NCBI RefSeq assembly: GCF_031454155.1
Contig: NZ_JAVDQG010000001.1
Coordinates: forward strand, 124,001-188,000
Length of the DNA stretch: 64,000 nt
Source: Desmospora profundinema
GTDB taxonomy: Bacteria; Bacillota; Bacilli; Thermoactinomycetales; DSM-45169
Direction of reading: 5' to 3'
Of the stretch, positions 34,277 to 43,530 are shown piece after piece. Positions within the stretch are counted from its first letter, which is position 1; every line of letters starts with the position of its first letter. The position numbers were made by a program, and so were the translations under genes. The notes beneath the pieces are model-generated. The model was given only the letters and a program-made list of their open reading frames with translations. It was not told where the DNA came from and searched no databases.

Positions 34277-34432
34277 TCAAGGTTTTTGTTCCGAAATCTC
34301 CGCTTGGATGAACCCCACGGCCACCACCCAGGCGAACCAAGCCATACTGGCGGTCGGGGATTGATCGATCAAAAGAGCGACAGTGTTACAAACAGGAGCG
34401 AAAACAGGACGATGTGACAAACCGCGCTCCAC
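34277..34432 (-). CDS. Possible 51-residue membrane peptide
   Basis: A short minus-strand ORF from a GTG preceded by AAAGGAGTTAA, a good ribosome binding site. The C-terminal half is a hydrophobic helix (ASMAWFAWVVAVGFIQAE). An overlapping frame upstream also reads as a hydrophobic helix (CHIVLFSLLFVTLSLF, ending at a TGA), so the region could instead be a frameshifted relic of a larger membrane protein, with one base lost from a T-run near 34375. I cannot decide between these, and no family is recognised. Confidence 0.3.
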   Translation of the reverse strand: MERGLSHRPVFAPVCNTVALLIDQSPTASMAWFAWVVAVGFIQAEISEQKP

Positions 34433-34563
34433 TTAACTCCTTTAACATCGATATAAGGGAGAAGGATGAACGTTCGCTACGGTATCTTAATCCTTTCGTG
34501 GCGGGACACTACGTTTTGAAATGGGCGAGAGCGGAAAATTAACAAGTTAATACTAACTTAACA
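34433..34563. other. Intergenic sequence with operator-like repeat
   Basis: Contains CGTGGCGGGACACTACG (about 34499), an inverted near-copy of the motif found before cobQ, and AAGTTA / TAACTT (34544-34559), a possible operator just upstream of the oxygenase promoter. No gene is seen. Confidence 0.4.
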
Positions 34564-34592
34564 TTGAAATACCGCTATTTTTGGTATATTGT
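34564..34592 (+). promoter_or_regulatory. Promoter of the oxygenase gene
   Basis: TTGAAA (34564-34569) and TATTGT (34587-34592) with a 17-bp spacer, directly after the AAGTTA / TAACTT inverted repeat. The leader to the start codon is about 220 bp. Confidence 0.5.
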
Positions 34593-34821
34593 AATCAATA
34601 GAAAATTAAATAGGTAGACTTTATGGAATTTGGTCGTTACACATCGTTTCCCGAGGAATATAGGCAGGAAAGGGGGGCCAAATGTATGTAAATGACCATC
34701 AGATGTAAGTAATTTTCTTAAATTTGTGGGGATGGCTCTTGAAAAATGCCGGATTATTTTGCCGAGAGTGCTTGAACCACAACAGTCTATGGAAACAAAA
34801 ATGTGAGATGGAGGAAATGAC

Positions 34822-35859
34822 ATGTCTACTGGGTCGGAAAATAAACTTCAATCATGGAGTTATGAAAACACTGAGGAACAGAGCCATGTCATCACCTTAA
34901 CGCAGGATGAAAAAAAACAGGTTAAAAATATTATAGAGCAATTTCCTCCTTTGGATCTTGAATCGATCCATGATGACTTGTTAACCCGTGTTCAATTGGC
35001 AAGCTTTCAACTGCCTTACAGAATAGTAGAAAGGATTTTGCGTTTTCGTCGCTCACCTGAAAAAGGTGTTTTATTGGTGAGAAACTTACCAACTGATCCG
35101 GAATTACCGCCTACTCCAAAGGATGCCAGGCCTTCCCCGCAAAAAAAGACACATAGTAGTGAATACACTTTGTTGATTCACATGTTATTTTTAGGTGAAC
35201 CCATCATTTATACGGAGGAGAAAGAAGGCAAACTAATAAACGATATTTGCCCGGTACAAGGGACAGATCACACACAAGAACATACCGGTTCTAAAAAATC
35301 ATTTCCCTTTCATACGGAAAATGCCTTTCATCCGTATAGACCGGACCATTTGGGGTTGATTTGTCTGCGTTCGGATCACGATCAGAAAGCTCAAACGCCG
35401 GTCGCCTCGATTATCGATGCTTTGCCTTTGCTCCCCAGTGCAGCCATTACGTTATTGAGAAAGCCTTTATACCGGATTCGCCCCACACAGATGTTTAAAC
35501 ATCACGAAGATGACCAACAGATGGTGGCTGTGTTATCGGGCAGTTTACTTGAACCGGATATGCGTATGCATTTTCGTCTAATGGAGGGAATCAATCCGGA
35601 AGCGCAATGGGCATTGGATCAATTAAAATCCACATTGCAACAGGTAGCCCTTCATTATGTTCTGACTCCAGGTGATCTGTTTCTCATCAATAACCGAAGG
35701 GTTGTTCACGGGCGATCCACATTCACTCCTTGTTATGATGGAAATGATCGTTGGATTCAACGAATGTTTACAGTTCAAGATTTTCAACGTTCCAGTTTTA
35801 GCCGAGGAAAAGGCCAACACCTCTGTGTTCCGTTACATGTGGAGTTTTCCGTTCACTGA
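34822..35859 (+). CDS. TauD-family Fe(II)/2-oxoglutarate oxygenase (asparagine/arginine oxygenase-like)
   Basis: A 345-residue member of the clavaminate synthase-like group that includes L-asparagine oxygenase AsnO and arginine beta-hydroxylase VioC. The iron ligands are visible: HxE in FPFHTENAFHPYRPDHLGL near residue 155 and the distal His in NNRRVVHGRSTFTP near residue 300, followed by an Arg for 2-oxoglutarate. These enzymes usually hydroxylate free amino acids for non-ribosomal peptides, but no NRPS is in the window. The substrate cannot be assigned. The region is AT-richer than its surroundings, which suggests acquisition. The start has GGAGGAAATGAC. Confidence 0.85.
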   Translation: MSTGSENKLQSWSYENTEEQSHVITLTQDEKKQVKNIIEQFPPLDLESIHDDLLTRVQLASFQLPYRIVERILRFRRSPEKGVLLVRNLPTDPELPPTPKDARPSPQKKTHSSEYTLLIHMLFLGEPIIYTEEKEGKLINDICPVQGTDHTQEHTGSKKSFPFHTENAFHPYRPDHLGLICLRSDHDQKAQTPVASIIDALPLLPSAAITLLRKPLYRIRPTQMFKHHEDDQQMVAVLSGSLLEPDMRMHFRLMEGINPEAQWALDQLKSTLQQVALHYVLTPGDLFLINNRRVVHGRSTFTPCYDGNDRWIQRMFTVQDFQRSSFSRGKGQHLCVPLHVEFSVH

Positions 35860-35944
35860 CGGTGGAAGTGTTCCCCAATGGTCCATATAAGAAAAAACTA
35901 GAGGGCGGCGTCCGATTCTTGACCCGCCCCTTTTCAATGACAAC

Positions 35945-35976
35945 GGAGAAAAGGAGAAAAGGAGAAAAGGAGAAAA
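35945..35976 (+). repeat. Tandem repeat (GGAGAAAA)x4 at a translation start
   Basis: Four perfect copies of the 8-bp unit GGAGAAAA, each carrying a Shine-Dalgarno-like GGAG, end 5 bp before the ATG of the Gate-domain permease. Copy-number change by slippage could alter translation or, if an upstream start is used, the reading frame. Confidence 0.85.
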
Positions 35977-35981
35977 AATGG

Positions 35982-36947
35982 ATGGAAGAGCCAGATCATA
36001 CAGGAGTACGTAACATTCAGTGGTTTCGTGGTTTAAAAACGGGATTAAAGACCACATGGGAGTTATCAAAAATTGTATTTCCTGTTACATTAGCGGTAAC
36101 GATACTTCGCGAGACACCTGTGATCGATGTGTTGGCCGGTGTGGTAGAACCGGCTACCAGTTGGTTTGGGTTGCCAGGAGAGGCCGCGATTCCTCTTGTT
36201 TTGGGGAACTTAGTAAATTTGTATGCTGCCATTGGTGCCATTCTCACCATGGATTTGACCGTTAAACAAGTGTTTGTTCTATCCGTCATTCTAAGTTTTG
36301 CCCATAATTTGATATTGGAGTCTGCTTTTCTTCGCAAAGTGGGGATCAGTATTTCCTTGATCGTTTCGATCCGCCTGGCTTTAGCCGCTTTCTTTGGCGG
36401 CCTGGTCCATTTGATTTGGGATGGCGGGGAAGAAAAAGCGCAGTTCGGATGGGTACCCGCCGTAGAGTCCAATCCTGCTGGGTTAAATGAGGTATTGGTT
36501 GGAGGACTGCAAACAGCGGCTTCTGGTGTTTTACAGTTGGCTGCAGTCGTGATTCCATTGATGATTGCCATTCAGATCATGCATGATTGCAGGGTGCTGG
36601 ATCGTTCTTCTAAATGGATTAAGCTGTTTATACAACCGCTGGGGATTTCGTCAAGAGGCTCGGTGGCCATTGCAAGTGGTCTTTTCTTTGGATTGATCTA
36701 TGGCACCGGTGTGATCATCCAACAAGCGAAGGAAAAAAAGTTTTCACAACGAGAAATGACCTTAATATTGGTTTTCCTCGCTTCTTGTCATGCCGCTTTT
36801 GAAGATACATTGATTTTCCTTCCTCTCGTCAGTTCAGGTATATGGATATTGCTTCTCCTCCGACTTTTTTCCGCGATCGTTCTGACTCTCGTAATTTCTC
36901 GGTTTTGGCCTGCAAATGAGCGTCGTTCTGTCGTTTCTAATCAATAA
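35982..36947 (+). CDS. Nucleoside-recognition (Gate) domain membrane permease
   Basis: A 321-residue polytopic membrane protein with two Gate domains: first half VFPVTLAVTILRETPVIDVL with GEAAIPLVLGNLVNLYAAIG, second half AVVIPLMIAIQIMHDCRVLD with SGLFFGLIYGTGVIIQQAKE. Such proteins are related to SpmA/YlbJ and FeoB cores; the substrate is unknown. I chose the ATG just after the GGAG repeats; in-frame starts at 35937 or earlier would add a Lys/Glu/Arg-rich leader encoded by the repeats. The gene lies close behind the oxygenase gene on the same strand and may export its product or import its substrate (inference). Confidence 0.82.
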   Translation: MEEPDHTGVRNIQWFRGLKTGLKTTWELSKIVFPVTLAVTILRETPVIDVLAGVVEPATSWFGLPGEAAIPLVLGNLVNLYAAIGAILTMDLTVKQVFVLSVILSFAHNLILESAFLRKVGISISLIVSIRLALAAFFGGLVHLIWDGGEEKAQFGWVPAVESNPAGLNEVLVGGLQTAASGVLQLAAVVIPLMIAIQIMHDCRVLDRSSKWIKLFIQPLGISSRGSVAIASGLFFGLIYGTGVIIQQAKEKKFSQREMTLILVFLASCHAAFEDTLIFLPLVSSGIWILLLLRLFSAIVLTLVISRFWPANERRSVVSNQ

Positions 36948-36980
36948 AAAACCCAGCTATGACCGCTGGGGATGGGTTTG
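36946..36980. terminator. Bidirectional terminator
   Basis: AACCCAGC / GCTGGG stem flanked by A-run and GGGTTT, between the convergent permease and the 104-residue protein genes. Confidence 0.7.
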
Positions 36981-37271
36981 TAATTGAATTCGCTTTATCA
37001 TCTGTTCAACGGTTTTCCAACCATCCAACTCTTTTTTTGAAATTAAATGAATAAAATGAGGGGGTACTTCTCCACGTATCGCCGCTGCTTTTTTCGGTTG
37101 TTTTAGATTAATTTGAATGTACCCCTTAAACACAAATGAAGGCTTCTTAAGTTTAAATGTTTCAATGTCGGAAATGGAGAACTCTTTTCTATCATGATCG
37201 GATTGAAGAACGAGCTTTTGTTGTTGTACGATCACTTTCCATTGTTTTGTGATGAAGCCAAATTGATTCAC
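36957..37271 (-). CDS. Conserved-looking 104-residue protein, PH-like, unknown function
   Basis: A soluble protein with alternating beta-strand pattern (WKVIVQQQKLVLQSDHDRKE, FSISDIETFKLKKPSFVFKG) and a C-terminal helix (ELDGWKTVEQMIKRIQLQ), which is the layout of a bacterial pleckstrin-homology-like domain. No catalytic motif is present. The GTG start lies after a G-run in CTGGGGGCTTATCC. It is convergent with the permease and divergent from the MocR regulator. I cannot name the family with certainty. Confidence 0.6.
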   Translation of the reverse strand: MNQFGFITKQWKVIVQQQKLVLQSDHDRKEFSISDIETFKLKKPSFVFKGYIQINLKQPKKAAAIRGEVPPHFIHLISKKELDGWKTVEQMIKRIQLQTHPQRS

Positions 37272-37406
37272 GGATAAGCCCCCAGTCGCTTCGATCGTTT
37301 GGATCTTTATCCTACCAAGATCACGCTTTTTGAGTCTCCATCCAACTGGGGGGATTTTTACCCATCCAGATTCTTCTTTCGTTCATGCGTTACAGGAGGA
37401 TAACAG

Positions 37407-38840
37407 ATGGAATGGAAACCGGATCGGAACAGTAAGATCCCCATCTATCAACAAATTATCGATTGGATCGAACAGAAAATCACTTGCGGGGAATGGCCTC
37501 CCGGAAGTCTTCTTCCTTCCGAACGAAGATTGTCCCGGATCTTGAATGTCAACCGGAGTACGATTGTAACGGTATATCAGGAATTGGCGGCCAGAGGTTG
37601 GGTTGAAACCAAGAGGCGGGCAGGAACTTACGTGAGTCGTGATATGTGGGGAGCGGCTCCAAACCATTTTCCCAATTGGCATCAATATGCCAAGGAAGGG
37701 ACGTTTTTACCCAATCTCCCATTGTTGCGTCGGGTTCGCAAAGAAATCAATGATGGTGAGTGTATTGATTTTGCAGGTGATCAGTCCAACTCCTTGTTCC
37801 CAAGACGTCAGCTGCAAACGAACATGAGGCAAAATCTTTTTGATGCTCCGCTCCAATACGATCATTCCCATGGCTACAGTCCCTTACGGGAAACGATTGC
37901 TGCTCATGCGAAGACTTTTCATGACATTCAAGCTCCTTCTTCTTCGATTTTAGTGACATCAGGGGCCCAGCAAGCCCTGTTTCTAATTACCCATTCTCTT
38001 TTGCAGCCCGGAGACGCTATTGCAATGGAGCAACCATCTTACTTTTATTCGCTTCCTCTCTTCCAATCCGCCGGGTTACGTTTGTTCCCTTTGCCACTGG
38101 GTAAAGAAGGGCTGGATCCGGAAGAGATCGAGCGGCTTTACCGAAAACACCGCATTCGGATGGTGTTTTTAAATCCTACGTTTCAAAATCCCACCGGCTA
38201 TACGCTGCCGTTGGAAATTCGTAAAAAAGTTGTGGAGAAATGCGCCAAGCTGGGAATCCCGATCGTGGAAGACGATCCGTTCAGCCTGCTTTCCATACAT
38301 GGATCCCCTCCACATGCGTTGAAGGCAATGGATCCTGGAGGGTTGGTATTGTATATCGGATCTTTATCCAAAACCGTCGCTTCCGGTCTCCGCATGGGAT
38401 GGTTGATCGGGCCGCAGGAAATATTGGATCGTCTCGCTGATGTTCGTCAGCAGATGGACTACGGACTCAGTATTTTCCCTCAATGGATTGCGCATCAATT
38501 TCTGTCTTCGCAGGAATTTATGGAACATGTGAGTACATTGAAAAACAGACTAATGGATCGACAACAGTTCTTTGTATCGATCATCCAAAAACACTTACAG
38601 GAGAAAGTGGAGTTTATCCTGCCACAAGGGGGAATTCATTTGTGGTGCAAACTGAAGACACCCATTCGAGATGGAAAATTATTGGACGCAGCAATCCAAC
38701 AAAGCGTTCTTTTTGTCCCTGGCAGCGTCTATGGGTCACCGGACGGATTTGTGCGTTTCACCTATGCAAGAGCTCCAAAAGATCAGATGGAGGAAGGGGT
38801 TCAGCGTTTTAAAAAAGCATTGTCTATTTTTGGCGTATGA
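37407..38840 (+). CDS. MocR-family transcriptional regulator (GntR-aminotransferase fusion)
   Basis: A 477-residue PLP-dependent regulator. Residues 12-78 are a GntR winged helix (IPIYQQIIDWIEQKITCGEW, then LPSERRLSRILNVNRSTIV). Residues about 115-470 are a class I aminotransferase-like domain with HGYSPLRETIAAHAKTF, FLNPTFQNPTGYTLPLEIRK and the PLP-binding Lys in IGSLSKTVASGLRMGWLIG. MocR proteins typically control amino-acid, vitamin B6 or GABA genes and often a neighbouring gene; the target here is not evident. The start has CAGGAGGATAACAG. A strong terminator follows. Confidence 0.92.
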   Translation: MEWKPDRNSKIPIYQQIIDWIEQKITCGEWPPGSLLPSERRLSRILNVNRSTIVTVYQELAARGWVETKRRAGTYVSRDMWGAAPNHFPNWHQYAKEGTFLPNLPLLRRVRKEINDGECIDFAGDQSNSLFPRRQLQTNMRQNLFDAPLQYDHSHGYSPLRETIAAHAKTFHDIQAPSSSILVTSGAQQALFLITHSLLQPGDAIAMEQPSYFYSLPLFQSAGLRLFPLPLGKEGLDPEEIERLYRKHRIRMVFLNPTFQNPTGYTLPLEIRKKVVEKCAKLGIPIVEDDPFSLLSIHGSPPHALKAMDPGGLVLYIGSLSKTVASGLRMGWLIGPQEILDRLADVRQQMDYGLSIFPQWIAHQFLSSQEFMEHVSTLKNRLMDRQQFFVSIIQKHLQEKVEFILPQGGIHLWCKLKTPIRDGKLLDAAIQQSVLFVPGSVYGSPDGFVRFTYARAPKDQMEEGVQRFKKALSIFGV

Positions 38841-38889
38841 GTAGAGATCCCGAGATGGATCTGTCAAGAGGATGCTTCATCGTTGGATG

Positions 38890-38919
38890 AAAAAGGCTTC
38901 CGTACTCGGAAGCCTTTTT
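38890..38919. terminator. Bidirectional terminator
   Basis: A perfect AAAAGGCTTCCG / CGGAAGCCTTTT stem with a four-base loop and T-runs on both strands, between the convergent MocR and subtilase genes. Confidence 0.9.
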
Positions 38920-38927
38920 CATGATCT

Positions 38928-41900
38928 TCACTTTTTCTTTTTCGTGTTAATGAACAATTTGCCTTCGGCCCGTTTTCTCACTTCATTGCCATAGTCATCT
39001 TTCAGAATCACTTCGACGACCGCGCCGCGGATGTCTTTTAAGTTGGAGGTGGCGGTCCAGTATCCTACATAGTGTCCGTCCCCTTGTTCCTGCAGCGGAA
39101 GCTCGGTGGCATTGGCGGGCAAGTTGGTCAAGGGCATGTGGACGATATAGGTTCCTTTCAGACCGGGCTCACTGTCAAACTGGATTTTGACGGATTCTCC
39201 GGATTTCAGGTAGATATCTTCTTCCGGCTTCAGATTTTTCACCGGGTCGATCGCAAACTTGGCGTCGACTCGGATTTGCCGGCTTTGTTTGTTTCCCGCT
39301 TTGTCCGCGGCGGTCACCTCGATCAGGTTCTCCCCTTCCTCCAACAGGATGCGGAGGGAGTAGGAGCCGTCCTCTTCCATTTTCGCTTTGGAGCCGTTCA
39401 CCTTGACCCAATCCAGGTGAGCATCGGTCGCGGTTCCTGCGACGGTGACGGCTTCCCGGTTGGTCTTCCACCCGTCAATGGGCTTGTCGATGGTGAGGGC
39501 GGGTTTGTCTTGATCCAGAATTACCGTCACCGGGGTGGAGGGATCGGTTTCTCCTCGTTCTGTGGATGCGACGGCAGTCAGCTCGTTTTCTCCTTCCGTG
39601 AGGCTGATTTCAACGGCGAAGGTACCATCGTCACCGATGGGAGCGGAGCCGGCTTCCGTCCCGTTGTTGTATAGGGTGATATTTGTGGAGGGAGAAGCTT
39701 TTCCTTCCACTGTGATGCGTTCCTGGTTGGTGAAGTTACCGTCGGCGGGCGAGGTGATGGTCGGAGCCGTTACTTCATAATCCACCCGTGCCCGAATCAT
39801 GTAGTTCCCCTCAGATGTGGGGGTGGGGGACCAGCTGCCGCCGACCCATTGCCAACTGCGGCCGGTATGGGGGCCGTTCTCATCGGTGGCCAGGCCGGGG
39901 GTGTTGGGATTGGGGTGTGTTTGGATGTAGACGATATAAAAGTCGTCATCCACGATCACCCCTTGATCCGAGAGATCAACAGTGGTCCAGGAACCGTCCC
40001 GGTTGGCTGTCGCGTCAATCGGACCCGCCAGTTTTTTGCCGGGAGCCCCATCGGCCCCGCTGGCGTCATAGACGGCCACCTGAAAATCGGTTCCACCTGG
40101 AACCGGCCATTCCGTATCCCAGAATCGGAAGACACCGGCGGTTACCATCGCTTGCTCACGACCTTCTTCCAAGGACATCCGGACGGCCCAGCCGTTACCG
40201 GCGTCATAGAAAGCCCGGGCGTTTTCGGCGGTCCCGTCGTCGTAGCCGATTTCACCGGGAACTCCGATGAAGGGTTTGAGGCTGAATTCCTGTTCGACTT
40301 GTCCGCTTCCATCCACCTTGACGACGGCTTCGCTGGAGTAATATCCGGGAGCCGACACATGGAGGGTATAGGAACCTTCGTATGCTTCCAGGGTATAGCG
40401 GCCGTTTTCATCGGTTTGCACCGGTTGGACGGCGGCGTCTTCTCTCAGATAGATGGTGGCATGGGTGATTGGCTCACCGGTCCGTTCATTCGTGACTGTG
40501 CCGGTAATCGTGCCGCGGGGGATGGGTTCCAGAACAAAGTTGGCCGTAGTGGTTCCATCGCGTTCGACGAGGACTCTCTGATCCGCCGAGCGGTATCCGT
40601 AAGTCTCTGCCCGTACCGTGAATTCACCGGCGGGGTGAAGCAACCGGTAACTGCCGTCCTGCGGATTGGTGGTGACGGATCGACCCGTCTCCAATACACT
40701 CACCTGGGCTCCCAGCGGTAGGGCTGCGGGGATTATCTGGGATCTTTCGCCGGATGCCTGGGATTCAGGAGCGGCGATCTGGCCGGCTTTTTGTTTGGCC
40801 GGCAGGAGTGTATCGGGATCGACCATATGTTTGTTTTTGGATTTGTCCGTTTTTCCTCCTCGTTTGTCCAGACCGGTTTGGGTAACCTCACTTGCTTCAT
40901 CAGTTAGGGCGATGTCGTCGATGTACCAGCCAGGTCTGACAATGCTGGAATCGGTGGTGACGTTAAAGGCGAGGTAAATCCGTTGACCTGCGTATTCGGA
41001 CAGATCCACCGCCGTTTGCTGCCATCCGTCGGTAGTTCCATCCTGGCGGAGCAATTGGGTCCAGTTTTCCTGGTCCGTGGAGATCAGAAGATGACCAAAG
41101 TCATAGCGGGCCTCCAAGTTATACCATTGTTGGAAGGTGAGGAAGCTGTCTCCTTCCGGCAAATCGACAGGAGGCATCATCAGTGTCATATTGGCATTGT
41201 TGGCGTAATTGCCGGACAGATTGGTGGCGTATACGTTCTCCCCGGAGGCGGCTTGACCCGGTCCGCTGGTGGGAACACCCCACTGCCAGGAGTTGTTTTC
41301 ACCAAAGGAGTACCACCCATCCGGTTTGGACTCGAAGTCCTGGGTGTATCCAACTGTGATTCCGGGCTTCACGGTCACATCATAGGTGTTGGAAACGGTT
41401 TCATTGCCGCCGAAATCGCGGATTTTCCAACGATAGGTAAGAGAGGGTTTGGTGACGTGATCACCGGGGATCACCGCTTGATAGGTGCCATCGCGGAAGT
41501 GGCCGGCTGTACGGGTGGCGGTGACTTTTTTCCACTTTTCTTCGTAGCGGTACTCCAATTGGACTTCGGTTACACTTACATTGTCACGGGCTTGCACCGT
41601 CAACGGCAGGTTCATCTTGTTATAGGTTTCGACAGGCGCTTCATGTTCGTATGTGGGAGGCTCGGTATCTTCCCCTTCTTCCACCACTTGCCCACGGATT
41701 TCGCCCAGGCCGGATACGACGGAAGAGACGGCACCAAAAGCGTCGACCAACCCGTGTCCGTATCCATTGTTGGGGGATTCGGGGAAGGTGGAATCCGTCA
41801 GCGGTTCAGCGGTTGACAGCAGGATTTCTTCCAGCTCGTCCACCGTGAGGGAGGCATTGGCTTGTTTCAGCAGGGCGACGGTGGCCGATACATGGGGGCC

Positions 41901-43247
41901 GGACATGGACGTGCCGTTCCAACCGCCCTGATAACCGCTTCCGGAGACCGAGGAACGGATATTGACCCCCGGTGCGCTGATTTCCGGTTTGATTTCGTCG
42001 TAGGGAGAAGGTCCCTGCAAGGAAAAGGAAGCGAGGCGCTTGTTGATATCTGTGGCACCGGTGGCAAAGGATTCAGGATAGTTGGCGGGGTTTGCCACGG
42101 ATCCAGGTCCGCCGGGATTGAACAAGGTGGTGTTTCCAGCGGAGAACTCCGGGAAAATTTCAGCTGCACGCCAGTTTTGCACCATGGGTCGATACCACTC
42201 ATTCAATCCGCGTCCTCCACCCCAGGAGTTGTTCACCACATCGGGGGCTTTTTCCGGATGCGGATTGCCGTCAGCATCCTTGGGGGCGAGGATCCACTCG
42301 CCGGCTGCCAACAGATCCACATCGGTACCGCCGGCGGCCGAGAATGCTTTTACTGCAATCCATTGGGCACCGGGGGCCACTCCGATTGTATTGGAGCCGT
42401 CCGGTTCCTGCCCCACCATGGTACCGGTGACATGGGTGCCGTGATCCAGGTCATCGTAGGGAGCGGCCTGCCCATTGACGGCGTCGAACCAGTTGAACGC
42501 GTGATTGGGCTGGTTGGGATTGGCGGGATCGTAGCCGCGGTACTTTTCTTTCAGTGCGGGGTGATCCCATTGCACCCCGCTGTCGATGCTGGCCACCACG
42601 GTGCCGGAACCGTCAATGCCCATCGCCCAGACCTGGGGAGCCCCGATTTGTTCCACGTTCCACTCGATGGAGGCGCTCTGGGGTTGGTTCTTCCCTTTTT
42701 TCTCTTCCAACCCGATAATCTGCCGCGTCTCATTGGGCAAAATCTTCTCTACTTCTGGGAATTGGGCCAGATCCTTCATCACGGTTTCATTGGCGGTGAC
42801 CGCCAGGGCGTTCACCACGTAAAAAGTTTGGAATTCCTTCACCTTACCGGCTTTCTTTTTTTTCTGAAGATATTGTTTCAGCTCGTGTTGGGTTTCGTCG
42901 GCGATGATCCGCAGCTCTGAAACCACGGCAGAGCGTTTCATCTGTTTGGACTGAGCCCTCGTCAGTTTTTGTTTTTTGGCTTGTTTGGCGGCTTCTTGGG
43001 CTGCCTTCTCGGTATCCGCCTGTTCTTTCATCTTCACGAGGAAGGTGACGGTGTTTTTTTCGGAAAACTGCTTTTGCAGCCGTTTGTTCACTTTGTCTTC
43101 CGGTTTGACTTCCTTGGCTTCGTTTACGGAAGTGTGGGGCTTTCCGTTTGCTTCAGCCGCAGTCGGGGGCAAAGCCAGGGATAACAGAAGCGCGAAACAG
43201 ATGGTCCAGATGAAAAGGAACCGCACGGATTTGGATTTTACCTGCAA
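38928..43247 (-). CDS. Large secreted subtilisin-family protease (bacillopeptidase F-like)
   Basis: About 1440 residues. A TTG start is chosen because it follows AGAGGGCGATCT and gives a compact signal peptide (FLFIWTICFALLLSLALPPT, cleavage after AEA); starts at 43265 (ATG) or 43280 (GTG) lack ribosome binding sites. An I9-type propeptide is followed by the S8 domain with Asp in VVASIDSGVQWDHPAL, His in LDHGTHVTGTMVG, Asn in VVNNSWGG and Ser in NGTSMSGPHVSATVALL. Next come Ig-like, MAM/immune-inhibitor-like (PDGWYSFGENNSWQWGVP), carboxypeptidase-regulatory-like repeats and C-terminal Big-type domains. Length and layout match Bpr of B. subtilis. Secreted protein degradation is the likely role. 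Confidence 0.92.
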   Translation of the reverse strand: MQVKSKSVRFLFIWTICFALLLSLALPPTAAEANGKPHTSVNEAKEVKPEDKVNKRLQKQFSEKNTVTFLVKMKEQADTEKAAQEAAKQAKKQKLTRAQSKQMKRSAVVSELRIIADETQHELKQYLQKKKKAGKVKEFQTFYVVNALAVTANETVMKDLAQFPEVEKILPNETRQIIGLEEKKGKNQPQSASIEWNVEQIGAPQVWAMGIDGSGTVVASIDSGVQWDHPALKEKYRGYDPANPNQPNHAFNWFDAVNGQAAPYDDLDHGTHVTGTMVGQEPDGSNTIGVAPGAQWIAVKAFSAAGGTDVDLLAAGEWILAPKDADGNPHPEKAPDVVNNSWGGGRGLNEWYRPMVQNWRAAEIFPEFSAGNTTLFNPGGPGSVANPANYPESFATGATDINKRLASFSLQGPSPYDEIKPEISAPGVNIRSSVSGSGYQGGWNGTSMSGPHVSATVALLKQANASLTVDELEEILLSTAEPLTDSTFPESPNNGYGHGLVDAFGAVSSVVSGLGEIRGQVVEEGEDTEPPTYEHEAPVETYNKMNLPLTVQARDNVSVTEVQLEYRYEEKWKKVTATRTAGHFRDGTYQAVIPGDHVTKPSLTYRWKIRDFGGNETVSNTYDVTVKPGITVGYTQDFESKPDGWYSFGENNSWQWGVPTSGPGQAASGENVYATNLSGNYANNANMTLMMPPVDLPEGDSFLTFQQWYNLEARYDFGHLLISTDQENWTQLLRQDGTTDGWQQTAVDLSEYAGQRIYLAFNVTTDSSIVRPGWYIDDIALTDEASEVTQTGLDKRGGKTDKSKNKHMVDPDTLLPAKQKAGQIAAPESQASGERSQIIPAALPLGAQVSVLETGRSVTTNPQDGSYRLLHPAGEFTVRAETYGYRSADQRVLVERDGTTTANFVLEPIPRGTITGTVTNERTGEPITHATIYLREDAAVQPVQTDENGRYTLEAYEGSYTLHVSAPGYYSSEAVVKVDGSGQVEQEFSLKPFIGVPGEIGYDDGTAENARAFYDAGNGWAVRMSLEEGREQAMVTAGVFRFWDTEWPVPGGTDFQVAVYDASGADGAPGKKLAGPIDATANRDGSWTTVDLSDQGVIVDDDFYIVYIQTHPNPNTPGLATDENGPHTGRSWQWVGGSWSPTPTSEGNYMIRARVDYEVTAPTITSPADGNFTNQERITVEGKASPSTNITLYNNGTEAGSAPIGDDGTFAVEISLTEGENELTAVASTERGETDPSTPVTVILDQDKPALTIDKPIDGWKTNREAVTVAGTATDAHLDWVKVNGSKAKMEEDGSYSLRILLEEGENLIEVTAADKAGNKQSRQIRVDAKFAIDPVKNLKPEEDIYLKSGESVKIQFDSEPGLKGTYIVHMPLTNLPANATELPLQEQGDGHYVGYWTATSNLKDIRGAVVEVILKDDYGNEVRKRAEGKLFINTKKKK

Positions 43248-43530
43248 AAGATCGCCCTCTTCCATTAAAAATGGTTGCACTTTTTCATCAACCGCGGAAA
43301 CGACCGTCCGTCAAACTCGAGGAGAAGTAAGGCGGGAAGGGATCACCCCCTTTCATATATCTTATAAACTTTCAATTTATTAACTAAAGTCATTATACTG
43401 TGTAAAGGAAAAAATTTCATCATATTTTTAATTTTTACTGAAAAGAATATAAAGTGGCAGGATTTTGGTTGAACGCGGGGAAATAAATTCAGGGGAGGTC
43501 TGCAAACCGACAGGAAAGCGGGTGGGCAAT

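Noticed and set aside
38928-43280. Several plus-strand open frames of 200-350 codons across the subtilase gene
   Set aside because: All are antisense shadows of the subtilase reading frame, which has complete catalytic motifs and a signal peptide.
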